Positions 54,969 to 64,000 of a DNA stretch of 64,000 nucleotides are shown here, in pieces. The notes under the pieces are model-generated. The model did not search any database, was not told the origin of the DNA, and saw only the letters and a list, made by a program, of their open reading frames with translations. Source of the stretch: Tetracentron sinense (taxonomy: Eukaryota; Streptophyta; Magnoliopsida; Trochodendrales; Trochodendraceae); the NCBI GenBank assembly GCA_015143295.1, contig CM026553.1, positions 2,813,912-2,877,911 on the forward strand, written 5' to 3'. The position numbers and the translations under genes are program-made. Numbering within the stretch: the first letter of the stretch is position 1; each line of letters starts with the position of its first letter.

Positions 54969-57900
54969 TGTAGAACCCCGGAACCGAGTTCACTATGCTA
55001 TGAATAGTGTTAGTGAATAGTGCCCTTATATGGTGTGTGTGAAGGCCTAAGGCCTCCCATTGTGCTCTTGATATTATGATTAGTCAATTGAGGGTTTTAG
55101 GTACATGGTTTGAGTCTTAAAAAGAGAGTGTAAAGATACTCTAAGTGGGTAAAATCAAGGATACAAACACCCTAAGTGTTTCAATGGGTTGTTGGTGAAT
55201 AGTGCTAGTGCATGAGGAATAGAGAGGCCGGAGCCTCTCATGCGTGTCGGTGTGAAATTGATGATCATTGAGGTGGGTTAAACACTTATGAAAAATGATT
55301 TATGAGTTGTGAGTGGGGTGTTGGACACAAGGGAAAAGAGTGTGAAAACACTCGAGGTGTTCTAGGTGTTGAAAAGGTATGTCTTGGCATTTGCTTCAAC
55401 TTTAAAGGGATCTAGTTTAGTCATCGTTGTTCATAATCGAATGATTACTGAATTTTTCGAAAAGTATTAGAACCCTCTTCAAGGTTCATGTTTATCATTT
55501 TCCCAGATTTTGAGTCGGGGCCGAGTCAAAAGTGGGAATTCCAAAATCGGGTCGGCTGTAAATCTGGGCTGTCGCAACCCATTGCAGACCAGTCAGCTTT
55601 AGGGGCATTTTGGTCTATTAATAAAGAAGAATTAGAATTTCTTCAAAACACAAAAATTGTTCCTCTTCGAAAGGAGAATCCAATGCAAGTTGAATCGTCA
55701 AAATCGGAGCTCCGACTCAAAAGTTATGGCCAAAATACTGAAGTACGTTTTGCAGCACCAGTCACTACCGAGAGATCGGTCCACTACCGAGAGATCGGTC
55801 ATAAGCACCGATCGATCGGTCATCTATCGGTCATCTATCGGTCGTCTATCGGTCCTACGCGATTTTCAGAATTTTTTAAAGGGTTTTCTTGGTCTTTTGG
55901 CCACTCCACCCTTATTTTTAAGGGTTGGCTCGAGCCAAGGGTATTCATAAACACCCTTAGCCATATTTTGAGAGAGAGAGAGAGGAGAGAAGGGGTTTTC
56001 ACCCTAGGGTATCAACTTGAGAAAATCAAGGGGGTTTTGAAACCCACAACCATCCCAAAAGCTTGGATCTCTCAATTTACGGCTCAAGCACGCGAGGAGC
56101 ACGTTCTCCAAGCTCGGCAGCATCTTCCATGGTATTTTTCAAGGGTTTTCCTCCCCTATTCAAGGTTAGTACACCCTTCCTAGTTAAGCTTAGTGATAAT
56201 GGTATAGTTTTTCCTTTAAGCATTGCTTGGGTGTTGAACTTTTATATATTCCCTCTTCTTAATAATGCATAAAATGCCCTAAATGAACAAGATGAATTAA
56301 ATGGTTATGGATGTATGGGATGTGGATTGTGGAGGCGCTTGGATGCCATGTAGAGGGGATGATTGTTGTGTGATGAAAATGGTGGAAGGGCAATGTATCC
56401 ATAATGCACATACACTACATGTTTGATGAAATGCTTGATTTAAATATACAAATTAAAGGTTAAAAGAATTATCGCATATCACATGTTTAAAGAAATGCAT
56501 GAATGAGGACTAAACTAAGACAATGAAAATATGATTTTGGGGTTTCTCCCCAATTGAGAAACTTGAATGAAATGTTATACATGTTCCTAAAAAACTCACA
56601 TGCTTATTGGGATTATAGTAATACTATATGATGTTTATCATTATATCACCATGATATCACCAATTGTTATGCATGCATGAATATGTCACTATGATTTTCA
56701 CAACTTGCTACACACAAGCACGGATATGTGAATGAACTAAGGTTTTTAAATGAACATTAAGAAGTGAAACGAGTAAAGGTAAATGTAAGGAAAGTAAGTA
56801 AGACCTCACACGCATAAGTTTGATAAATATATTGTCAAGGGGGTTGGTAGCCCAGGATTGTGCGGGTGCTAACCCCTGGCTCATAAGAAATATATTGTAC
56901 TGTCAAGGAGGTTGGTAGCCCAGGGATATGCGGGTGCTAACCTCTGGCTCATAAGAAAAGCATTGGAATTGTCAAGGGGGTTGGTAGCCCAGGATTGTGC
57001 GGGTGCTAGCCCCTGGCTCATAAGAAAGGACTTGAAAGGTATTGTACTGTCAAGGAGGTTGGTAGCCCCGGTTAAGGGTGCTAGCCTCTGGCTCATAAGA
57101 AAAGTAACGGTATTGTCAAGGAGGTTGGTAGCCCAGGATTATGCGGGTGCTAACCTCTGGCTCATAAGAAAGGTGTTGTATTGTCAAGGGGGTTGGTAAC
57201 CCAGGGATGTGCGGGTGCTAACCCCCTGCTCATAAGAAATATATTGTACTGTCAAAGAGGTTGGTAGCCCAGGGATATGCGGGTGCTAACCTCTGGCTCA
57301 TAAGAAAAGAATTGAATTGTCAAGGAGGTTTATTAACCTCTGGCTCATAAGTAAGGTATCGTACTGTCAAGGAGGCTGGTAGCCCAGGGATGTGCGGGTG
57401 CTAGCCTCGGGCTCATAAGAAGTGTATTGTACTGAAGGTATTGTACTGTCAAGGAGGTTGGTAGCCCAGGGATATGCGGGTGCTAACCTCTGGCTCATAA
57501 GAAATATTGAAAGGACAACTCAAAGAAGAATTGTATGATGCATAGACATGTTTTAGTTTCATAATAATTATTTCTTGATAAAATGTTTATGTATTGTGTT
57601 GCTTTACATAATTATGATCCGTACTATTCCATCACTTGTATATGTTATTTACTCGTTATTATAATGGTTAGCTAGGAGCTTGTACTCGCTGAGTATTCCA
57701 TGCTCAGCCGTACTTTTATGTCGGCAGGTACAATATACGTTTATGTATTCTGGGTCCGTGGATCGAGGTTATCAGGGAGAGTAGGAGCTTGATTGGAATT
57801 GTCACCAGACATTGGGGGCTTGGATATGTGGTACTATGGGGGGTTGAGTGAGAGAGACATGTATTTTGGGATTTACTTTTGGGGGGATTTTCATGTAGGC

Positions 57901-58109
57901 TTGAATTGGTGATTCAAGCATTTGTACATCTGTATTATTGTATTTTATTCAGTCATTCGTTTTTGTAAACACTTGGGAGTACATTTATTTTAAAGAAATT
58001 TTATGTGTCACTTTTTGGCATGCCTTGTATGCTCTTGCAGGATGGTTGTCGTGGTAGGTAACGAGCTCAAATATCGCCTAACTCCTAGGGGGTGTTTTGG
58101 GGCGTTACA
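54969..58109 (+). mobile_element. 3' LTR of element B
   Basis: Same layout as the 5' LTR. The longest open frame, 55488-56183, is broken in the 5' LTR copy and is not a gene. One whole hairpin unit present at about 52725-52785 is absent here (join near 57430). Confidence 0.93.
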
Positions 58110-58171
58110 TATAAATACCTATATGTATACATTGTTGATGCATGGATTGACATAGCTAGCTAAAATTTCAG

Positions 58172-59211
58172 GAACCCTACTAGTCAATGAGTGTTTGGCT
58201 CGAGTGTTGATTGATACCAGGTCTACTCATTCGTTTGTCTCGCCGAGTTTTTCAGAAGGCTTTTCTGTGGAGCCTACTCAGCTAGAACCGGAGTTAGCCA
58301 TTTCGACTCCTCTCGGCAAAACAGTGTTGGCAGATAAAGTGTATAGAAATAGCATGGTCCAAGTTGGAAGCCACGAGTTGGCGATCAATCTAATAGTTCT
58401 TGGATTCCAAGACTTTGACGTGATATTAGGAATGGATTGGTTAGCGGCACATCACGGGCATGTAGCTTGCTTTGAGAAAATGGTACTCTTCAAGCTAGTA
58501 GAAGGAAAACCATTCCACTTTCGCGTGTTGAAAAGTAGAGAAATTGCTCGTTTTGCGGCGTTGAGCTTAGTTAACCCCGAGGCAAAGGACTCATCGACTA
58601 TTCCGGTTGTGAGTGAATTCTTGGATGTATTTCCAGAGGAGTTGCCAGGATTGCCTCCAGACATGGAGATTGCGTTTGTGATCGAGCTTGCACCAGGCAC
58701 AGCTCCTATTTTCAGGGCTCCGTATAGAATGGCCCCTATTGAACTCAAAGAGTTGAAGACTCAGTTGGAGGAATTACAAGGCCTTGGTTTCATTCGACCA
58801 AGTGTCTCACCGTGGGGTGCCCCGGTGTTATTTGTTAAGAAGAAGGATGGCTCGATGCGGATGTGCGTAGATTATCGGCAACTGAACAAAGTCACTATAA
58901 AGAATAGGTACCCATTGCCTAGAATTGATGACTTGTTCGATCAGTTGAAAGGAGCGAGGTTTTTCTCAATGATAGATCTTCGATCGAGCTATCACCAGTT
59001 GAAGATTAAGGCGGAAGATATTCCCAAAACTGCTTTCCGGACTCGATATGGGCACTACGAGTTCTTGGTGATGCCTTTTGGTCTCACGAACGCGCCGGCA
59101 GCTTTTATGGATTTAATGAACCGGGTGTTCCGGCCATACCTAGATCGATGCGTGATAGTGTTTGTCGATGATATGTTGGTGTATTCCCAGACACGGGAAG
59201 ATCACATATGA
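58172..59211 (+). pseudogene. Element A protease and reverse transcriptase, first part
   Basis: Starts at the acceptor-like site: [27 protein letters not shown]. The retropepsin active site is DTRS; relatives have DTGA or DSGA, so the essential Gly is lost. [13 protein letters not shown] follows. RT core: [63 protein letters not shown] and the catalytic FVDD (59161-59172). The frame ends at TGA 59209-59211, and the same frame continues downstream. Confidence 0.92.
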
Positions 59212-61377
59212 GACCTTCGCCTTGCTTTGGAAATGTTGAGAGAGCACAAACTATACGCCAAACTTAGCAAGTGTGAATTTTGGTTGAAAGAGGTGGCATT
59301 CCTAGGCCACGTTGTTTCTGCAGAAGGTATCTCGGTAGATCCGAAGAAGATCGAAGCAGTTATGAGTTGGGCGAGGCCCAAGAGTGTTATTGAGATATGC
59401 AGCTTTCTTGGGTTGGCAGGCTACTATAGGAGATTCGTAGAGGGTTTCTCTAGCCTTGCAGCACCGCTTACTCACCTGACAAGGAAGAATGCGAAGTTTG
59501 TCTGGAGCGACAAGTGTGAGATCAGTTTCACAAAACTGAAGAAGAGGCTTACTACAACTCCTGTCCTTACAGTGCCATCCGGACCTTATGGGTATGAGGT
59601 GTATAGTGATGCCTCGCACGTTGGACTTGGGTGCGTGCTCATGCAGCACAAGAAAGTCATTGCCTATGCATCAAGGCAATTGAAGGAGCATGAAAAGAAT
59701 TATCCCATGCACGACTTGGAGCTTGCGGCGGTCGTGTTTGCACTCAAGATTTGGCGTCATTACCTTTATGGGGTGGAGTTTTATGTGTTCACGGATCACA
59801 AGAGTCTCAAGTATCTCTTCTCCCAAAAGGAGCTGAATCTAAGGCAACGGCGTTGGATGGAATTTTTGAAAGACTATGATTGTACCATTCAGTACCACCC
59901 AGGTAAAGCGAATGTAGTGGCTGATGCTTTGAGTAGAAGACCTCTGGGGTTATTAGCACACATGTTGGTGCAAGAATGGAAGCTACTTGAAGATTTGGCA
60001 AATCTGGACATCAGTGTGAATGACTCTGTCCATAGTCCTATCTTGGAAAATGTCACGGTTCGGCCATACATTATAGATTTGATCCAAGAATACCAAGCCG
60101 CGGATGCTGAACTGTTGGCTTATCGGGACAAGGAAGTTGCCAAGGGTAGTGAAGACTTTTCTCTCACTAGCCGAGGTGCTATCACATTCAAAGGAAGGCT
60201 GTGTGTTCTAGCCAATGCAGATCTTCGACAAGAGATCATGGACGAAGCACATCGTTCGAAGTACACAGTGCATCCTGGGGGTACAAAGATGTACCGGAAC
60301 CTCAAGAGTCACTTTTGGTGGCGGAATATGAAGAGGGATGTTGCGGAGTGTGTAGCACGATGCTTAGTGTGCCAACAAGTGAAGGCAGAGCACATGCGGC
60401 CGGTAGGTCTATTGCAGTCTCTTCCTATTCCCGAGTGGAAATGGGAGAACATATCCATGGATTTCATAGTTGGCTTGCCAAAGACAGCAAGGGGCTCAGA
60501 TGCGATATGGGTAGTAGTGGATCGTTTGACAAAGTCCGCTCATTTCCTACCGTACCGAACTACTTTCAACTCTAGCCAGTTGGCCGCGTTATACATCAAG
60601 GAAGTGGTTATGTTTCACGGAGTGCCAGTCAGTATTGTGTCAGATCGGGATCCAAGATTCACATCAAGATTCTGGAAAAATTTTCAGGAAGCTATGGGTT
60701 CCCGACTTGATTTCAACACCGCCTTTCATCCACAAACGGATGGGCAAACCAAGAGAGTGAACCAAGTCATTGAAGACATGCTTCGGGCTTGTATGTTGGA
60801 TTTCAGAGGCAGTTGGGAAGAGCACTTGCCTTTGGTTGAATTCACCTATAATAACAGCTATCAGGCGAGTATCCAAATGGCGCCATTTGAGGCCTTGTAT
60901 GGGCGAAGTTGTAGGTCTCCTCTCTATTGGGATGAGGTAGGAGAAAGGAAAGTACTTGGTCCGGAGCTGATTGAGCAAACTGCAAACACAGTTAAGATCA
61001 TTCGGGATCGATTGAAAGCCGCTCAAGATCGCCAGAAAAGTTATGCGGACACGCGCCGTAGGGACTTGGAATTTCAAGTAGGGGATCAAGTTTTTGTGAA
61101 AGTATCTCCTAGCAAAGGGATCATGAGATTTGGCAAGCGAGGCAAGCTCAGTCCTCGGTATGTTGGGCCTTTTGAGATTATCACGCGAGTTGGTGAGGTT
61201 GCTTACAGGGTAGCTCTCCCACCTCACATGACCACAGTTCACAACGTTTTCCATGTGTCTATGCTTCGGAAGTACATTGCGGATCCTTCGCATGTCATAG
61301 ACTTGGAACCGTTGGAGATTCGAGAGGACCTCACCTTGATTGAAAAGCCGGTTCAGATTTTGGATCGAAGAGATTAA
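59212..61377 (+). pseudogene. Element A RT end, RNase H and integrase
   Basis: In the same frame as the upstream part. RT thumb: [35 protein letters not shown]. RNase [70 protein letters not shown]. Integrase: [19 protein letters not shown]...[36 protein letters not shown], then [10 protein letters not shown] where relatives read TDGQSER: the catalytic Glu is Lys. The GPY/F-type region is [18 protein letters not shown]. It ends at TAA 61375-61377. Confidence 0.92.
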
Positions 61378-61497
61378 GTGCTTCACAACAAGACAATTCC
61401 TTTGGTTCTTGTGCAATGGCAACACCATGCTCGGGAAGAAGCTACATGGGAGCGTGAAGCCGAAGTCAAAGCGAAGTACCTAGAATTATTTGAATGA
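61378..61497 (+). pseudogene. Element A chromodomain, cut off by a stop
   Basis: In frame after the TAA: VLHNKTIPLVLVQWQHHAREEATWEREAEVKAKYLELFE, then TGA. It keeps the hydrophobic and VQW/EEATWE core of Tekay chromodomains. The stop is at the same codon as the TAG in element H (28369-28371). Confidence 0.85.
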
Positions 61498-61584
61498 GTT
61501 CGGTATAAGTTTGTATATGACTTGTAATTTTCTTTTTGGTTTGTAATGCAAGTAGCGTCTAAATTTCGAGGAGGAAATTTTTGT

Positions 61585-61597
61585 AAGGGGGGGAGGA
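61585..61597 (+). promoter_or_regulatory. Polypurine tract of element A
   Basis: AAGGGGGGGAGGA directly before the LTR start at 61598; identical to that of element B. Confidence 0.85.
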
Positions 61598-63870
61598 TGT
61601 AGAGCCCCGGACCTTTTCACATTTAATGCATGACACTTTCGTTGCCATTTCGCCTTTAAAGAGGAATAATTAATAAATAAGGAAGAAATTGGAAATTCTG
61701 AAATGTCAGAAATGTTCGTTTTCAAAGTACGAACCCAACGCAAGTTGAATCGTCAAAATCGGACGAACGAGTCAAAAGATATGGCCAAAACAGTCTGCAC
61801 TTGCAGGCAACCGATCGCTCGGTCCATAGAGCGATTGATCGGTCCAAAACCGATCGATCGGTCCAAAACCGATCAATCGGTAGCTATCGACTGGTCAAGA
61901 TTTTTGTATGGGGAAATTTTCCAGAGAGTTGATTTTTGGTCGAGAGCTCGGTCAACACACCGATCGCTCGGTAGGCAACCAATCGATCGGTCATAAACAC
62001 CGATCGCTCGGTACTCGCGTTTTTGCATAAATTTCAGTAAGGGTATTATGGTCTTTTGGTCGGTTTACTCTCACCTTAAGAGTCTTGCCCGAGCCTTTAG
62101 GGCATCATTCGACACTTAGAGAGTTTGAGAGAATAGGAGAAAGGGGAGAAGGCGATTCCAACCTAGGGCTTGTCTTTGGAAGAGAAATCAAAGGGTTTTG
62201 AGACCCTAGATCACTTCAAGTCCGGCTTTTCTCCAAGATCACAGCTCAAGCACCCGTGGAGAGCGTTCCCCAAGCTAGGGCAGCACCTCACGGTCGTTTT
62301 TGGAAGGGGTTTCTCCCCTCATTGTTCAAGGTCGATACTTTTTGCTACCCTCCTAGTTATAGTTCTTCTTTTCCTTTATTTTCTTTGTGTTCCTTTATAC
62401 ATCCATGTATTATGAAATGGGTTGTGAATGGTGAATGGTGAATGGTGAATGGTGAATGATGAATGGAGATGAGTGTGGGCGATTGGATGCCGTGTGTATT
62501 GATGTGATGGATGAACGGGGAGGACATTGTACCCATAATAAACATACATATGTGATGTGAGTAAAACCCACCTAGAAAAGCATGTTGTATGGTTAATAAA
62601 TAATGAATGCACCATGTTTGATGAAATGCCAAGGCGAATAAAATGAATAATAAATTAAGAAAATGCATGTTTAAGGTTTATGGAAATTGCTAGGGCCTAT
62701 GATAGTGTGTTTTCTTGCTTTCCCTAAATGATGTGAATATTACATTGCTCAATCATTGATGCTATATGTGTTGTGAATTACCCAAATGTCATAGTTAAAT
62801 TTAAATGCAAGTATGTACACGATTCCCACAAGCACGGCATGCATGACACGATTTACCGAGGTTTTCAAGAACATGGTTAGAGGTGGGACATATCCTACAA
62901 TATGTTTTACCTCGCTTTTCACAAGAAAACAAGAACCAACATTCCACGAGGGGTCTCCCCTCACTCACAAGTGCATATCATGAAAAAGGGCTTCCCTTCC
63001 CTCGCAAGTACATACATATCATGAAGAAGGGTGTCCCTTCCCTCTCAAGTGCATTGCATAAAGAAGGGTCTCCCTTCCCTCTCAAGGCATCTCTCAAGCG
63101 CATCTCACAAGGATATCACACAAGTTACATGATCACAAGCAAGCACGCATGACATGCATGACATGACACCTACGACACGCTTGACAAGATCAAGCAAGAC
63201 AAACACGACAAGCTTTCAAGTACGAAAAGATATTTCAAGCCAAGTCAAGTGCACGATGTTTTCAAGAGGTTTTATTGGCTTTCTACAAAATACAAGCATG
63301 ATTATAAATTTCTTTACTTCCTTGTATGATATGAATTGTTTCCGTCTAACATATATGAATTGCTCCTGATTTATGTATTGCCATTTTTATGCTATGACTA
63401 TTGGTTAGTATTTGGTACCCGCTGAGTATTCCATGCTCAGCCGTACTTCTTATGTCGGCAGGTTCTGAGGGAGCTTCTGCTCCATTTGATGTTTGTGCTC
63501 CTGGTCCATGGGTGGAAGAGGAGTACGTCGAGGAGCCTTTGGAGGAACCTCTCATAGAGGGTTATCAGTAGGTGGTGTTAGATTCTAAGTGGATTAGCTG
63601 TGGGTGAGAATGAGTGATTATATCCATGTATTTTGGCGGGCATGTCCGCACTTTCTTTGTTTTGATTTCTTTGTATTAAACTTGGACCATGTGTATATAC
63701 TTAGAGGTTGTTAGACTTCCGCTGTGTTTTATAGTTATGTTTCCGCTGTCATCCTCTATTGTATATGCTCTGTGGGTTTTTGCAGGTTGGTTTGTCAAGC
63801 AAGTCATGTAAGCCATGATTAGTCGTCCAAAGTTCACTCTAACTCCTAGGGTGGGTTTTGGGTCGCGACA
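61598..63870 (+). mobile_element. 3' LTR of element A
   Basis: 2273 bp, same layout as the 5' LTR, with a fuller promoter cassette (61805-62013, seven palindrome copies) and the ATGGCCAAAACAGTCTGC flank that the 5' LTR has lost. Donor-like site 62330/62331, array 62948-63090 and stem-loop/acceptor block ending 63461. Confidence 0.95.
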
Positions 63871-64000
63871 CATGATGTGATGGAATAAGCTTAAAAGCCA
63901 AGATTTTGGTGATGTGATGCAATAAATGAAAATGTTCTACATTTCTAGAATTTTCCAAGTATACTATGATGCTAATATATCTTGTATGAACTATATGAAA
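63871..64000 (+). mobile_element. Continuation of LTR D
   Basis: Starts with the second CATGA copy of element A's duplication and continues TGTGATGGAATAAGC to the window end. By position it is the middle of LTR D. No gene. Confidence 0.75.

Larger units (their letters stand above)
50282..58109 (+). mobile_element. Non-autonomous gypsy-derived LTR element (B)
   Basis: LTRs of 3173 bp (50282-53454) and 3141 bp (54969-58109), only 1514 bp between them and no gag or pol. PBS and PPT are intact. Flanked by TATAA at 50277-50281 and 58110-58114. LTRs are about 98-99 percent alike by eye apart from one array unit. This is the LARD-like class of large LTR elements that need proteins from relatives. 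Its LTR framework, PBS and gag start context match Tekay-type elements such as A. Confidence 0.93.
50194..58171 (+). other. Putative 145-nt intron between gag and protease, split by element B
   Basis: Left piece 50194-50281 starts GTACGC after CAAG. Right piece 58115-58171 ends TAAAATTTCAG before GAACCC. Both pieces are AT-rich, as plant introns are, and TTGAC (58146-58150) is a possible branch site. Joining the exons keeps the frame, and the residues either side align with the uninterrupted gag-protease junction of element H (EGVIEGKLL). Element B with its TATAA duplication lies inside. Confidence 0.65.
46410..63870 (+). mobile_element. Young Tekay-type chromovirus (A), carrying element B
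   Basis: LTRs 46410-48588 and 61598-63870, PBS, gag, protease, RT, RNase H, integrase, chromodomain and PPT. Flanked by CATGA at 46405-46409 and 63871-63875. The LTRs differ by only a few substitutions plus small indels, so insertion is recent. Without element B (7828 bp plus a 5-bp duplication) it would be about 9.6 kb. Pol has two stops and two altered catalytic residues. Confidence 0.95.

Noticed and set aside
55488..56183. 231-codon open frame in the 3' LTR of element B
   Set aside because: The same stretch in the 5' LTR (from 50801) is broken, it runs across the palindromes and leader, and it has no domain. It is LTR sequence.

Overview
The window is from a flowering-plant genome. It carries plant-type Ty3/gypsy chromoviruses of the Tekay/Del kind, a Tat/Ogre-type gypsy element, a SIRE/Maximus-type Ty1/copia element and a plant L1-type LINE. 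I found no host gene. Essentially every base can be assigned to a retrotransposon nested in another, up to six levels deep.

Layout, with my own labels. Element F (gypsy, minus; LTR 40970-45515, gag start 40414-40667) is the oldest host seen. LTR C (39424-40413, minus) lies in F gag. Element T (Tat-like, minus, 12692-39423) lies in C. Inside T are element G (SIRE-like copia, plus, about 5496-12691), solo LTR S (16711-18182) in the RT region, and element H (Tekay chromovirus, plus, 19729-31665) in the protease. Inside G is a 5'-truncated LINE L (1799-5495, minus), and inside L is the edge of another gypsy LTR, A2 (1-1798, minus). To the right, F's LTR also holds a copia LTR E (about 42734-44135, minus) and LTR D (45516-46409 and 63871-64000, plus). 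D holds element A (46410-63870, duplication CATGA), and A holds the non-coding element B (50282-58109, duplication TATAA).

Coding content is gag, protease, RT, RNase H, integrase and chromodomain at various stages of decay. A and B have nearly identical LTR pairs and exact target duplications, so they are young. H and T are old and full of stops, most of which look like C-to-T changes. G carries an extra ORF after pol (9586-10869) of the plant-transposon-domain type.

The most interesting signals are non-coding and recur in unrelated LTRs. (1) Clusters of 14-bp palindromes sit just upstream of the TATA box. Their sequence differs by family, but the length and placement are shared by copia and gypsy LTRs. 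(2) Downstream of the TATA box there is a splice-donor-like site at about 225-240 nt. It is followed by a tandem array of stem-loops whose two arms change together (G-C to A-T), and then by a conserved stem-loop and acceptor-like CAG. This resembles a leader intron carrying a repeated RNA structure that only unspliced genomic RNA would retain. (3) Element A has a 145-nt GT-AG interruption exactly between gag and protease. Unspliced RNA would give Gag and spliced RNA Gag-Pol. Element B has inserted into it.
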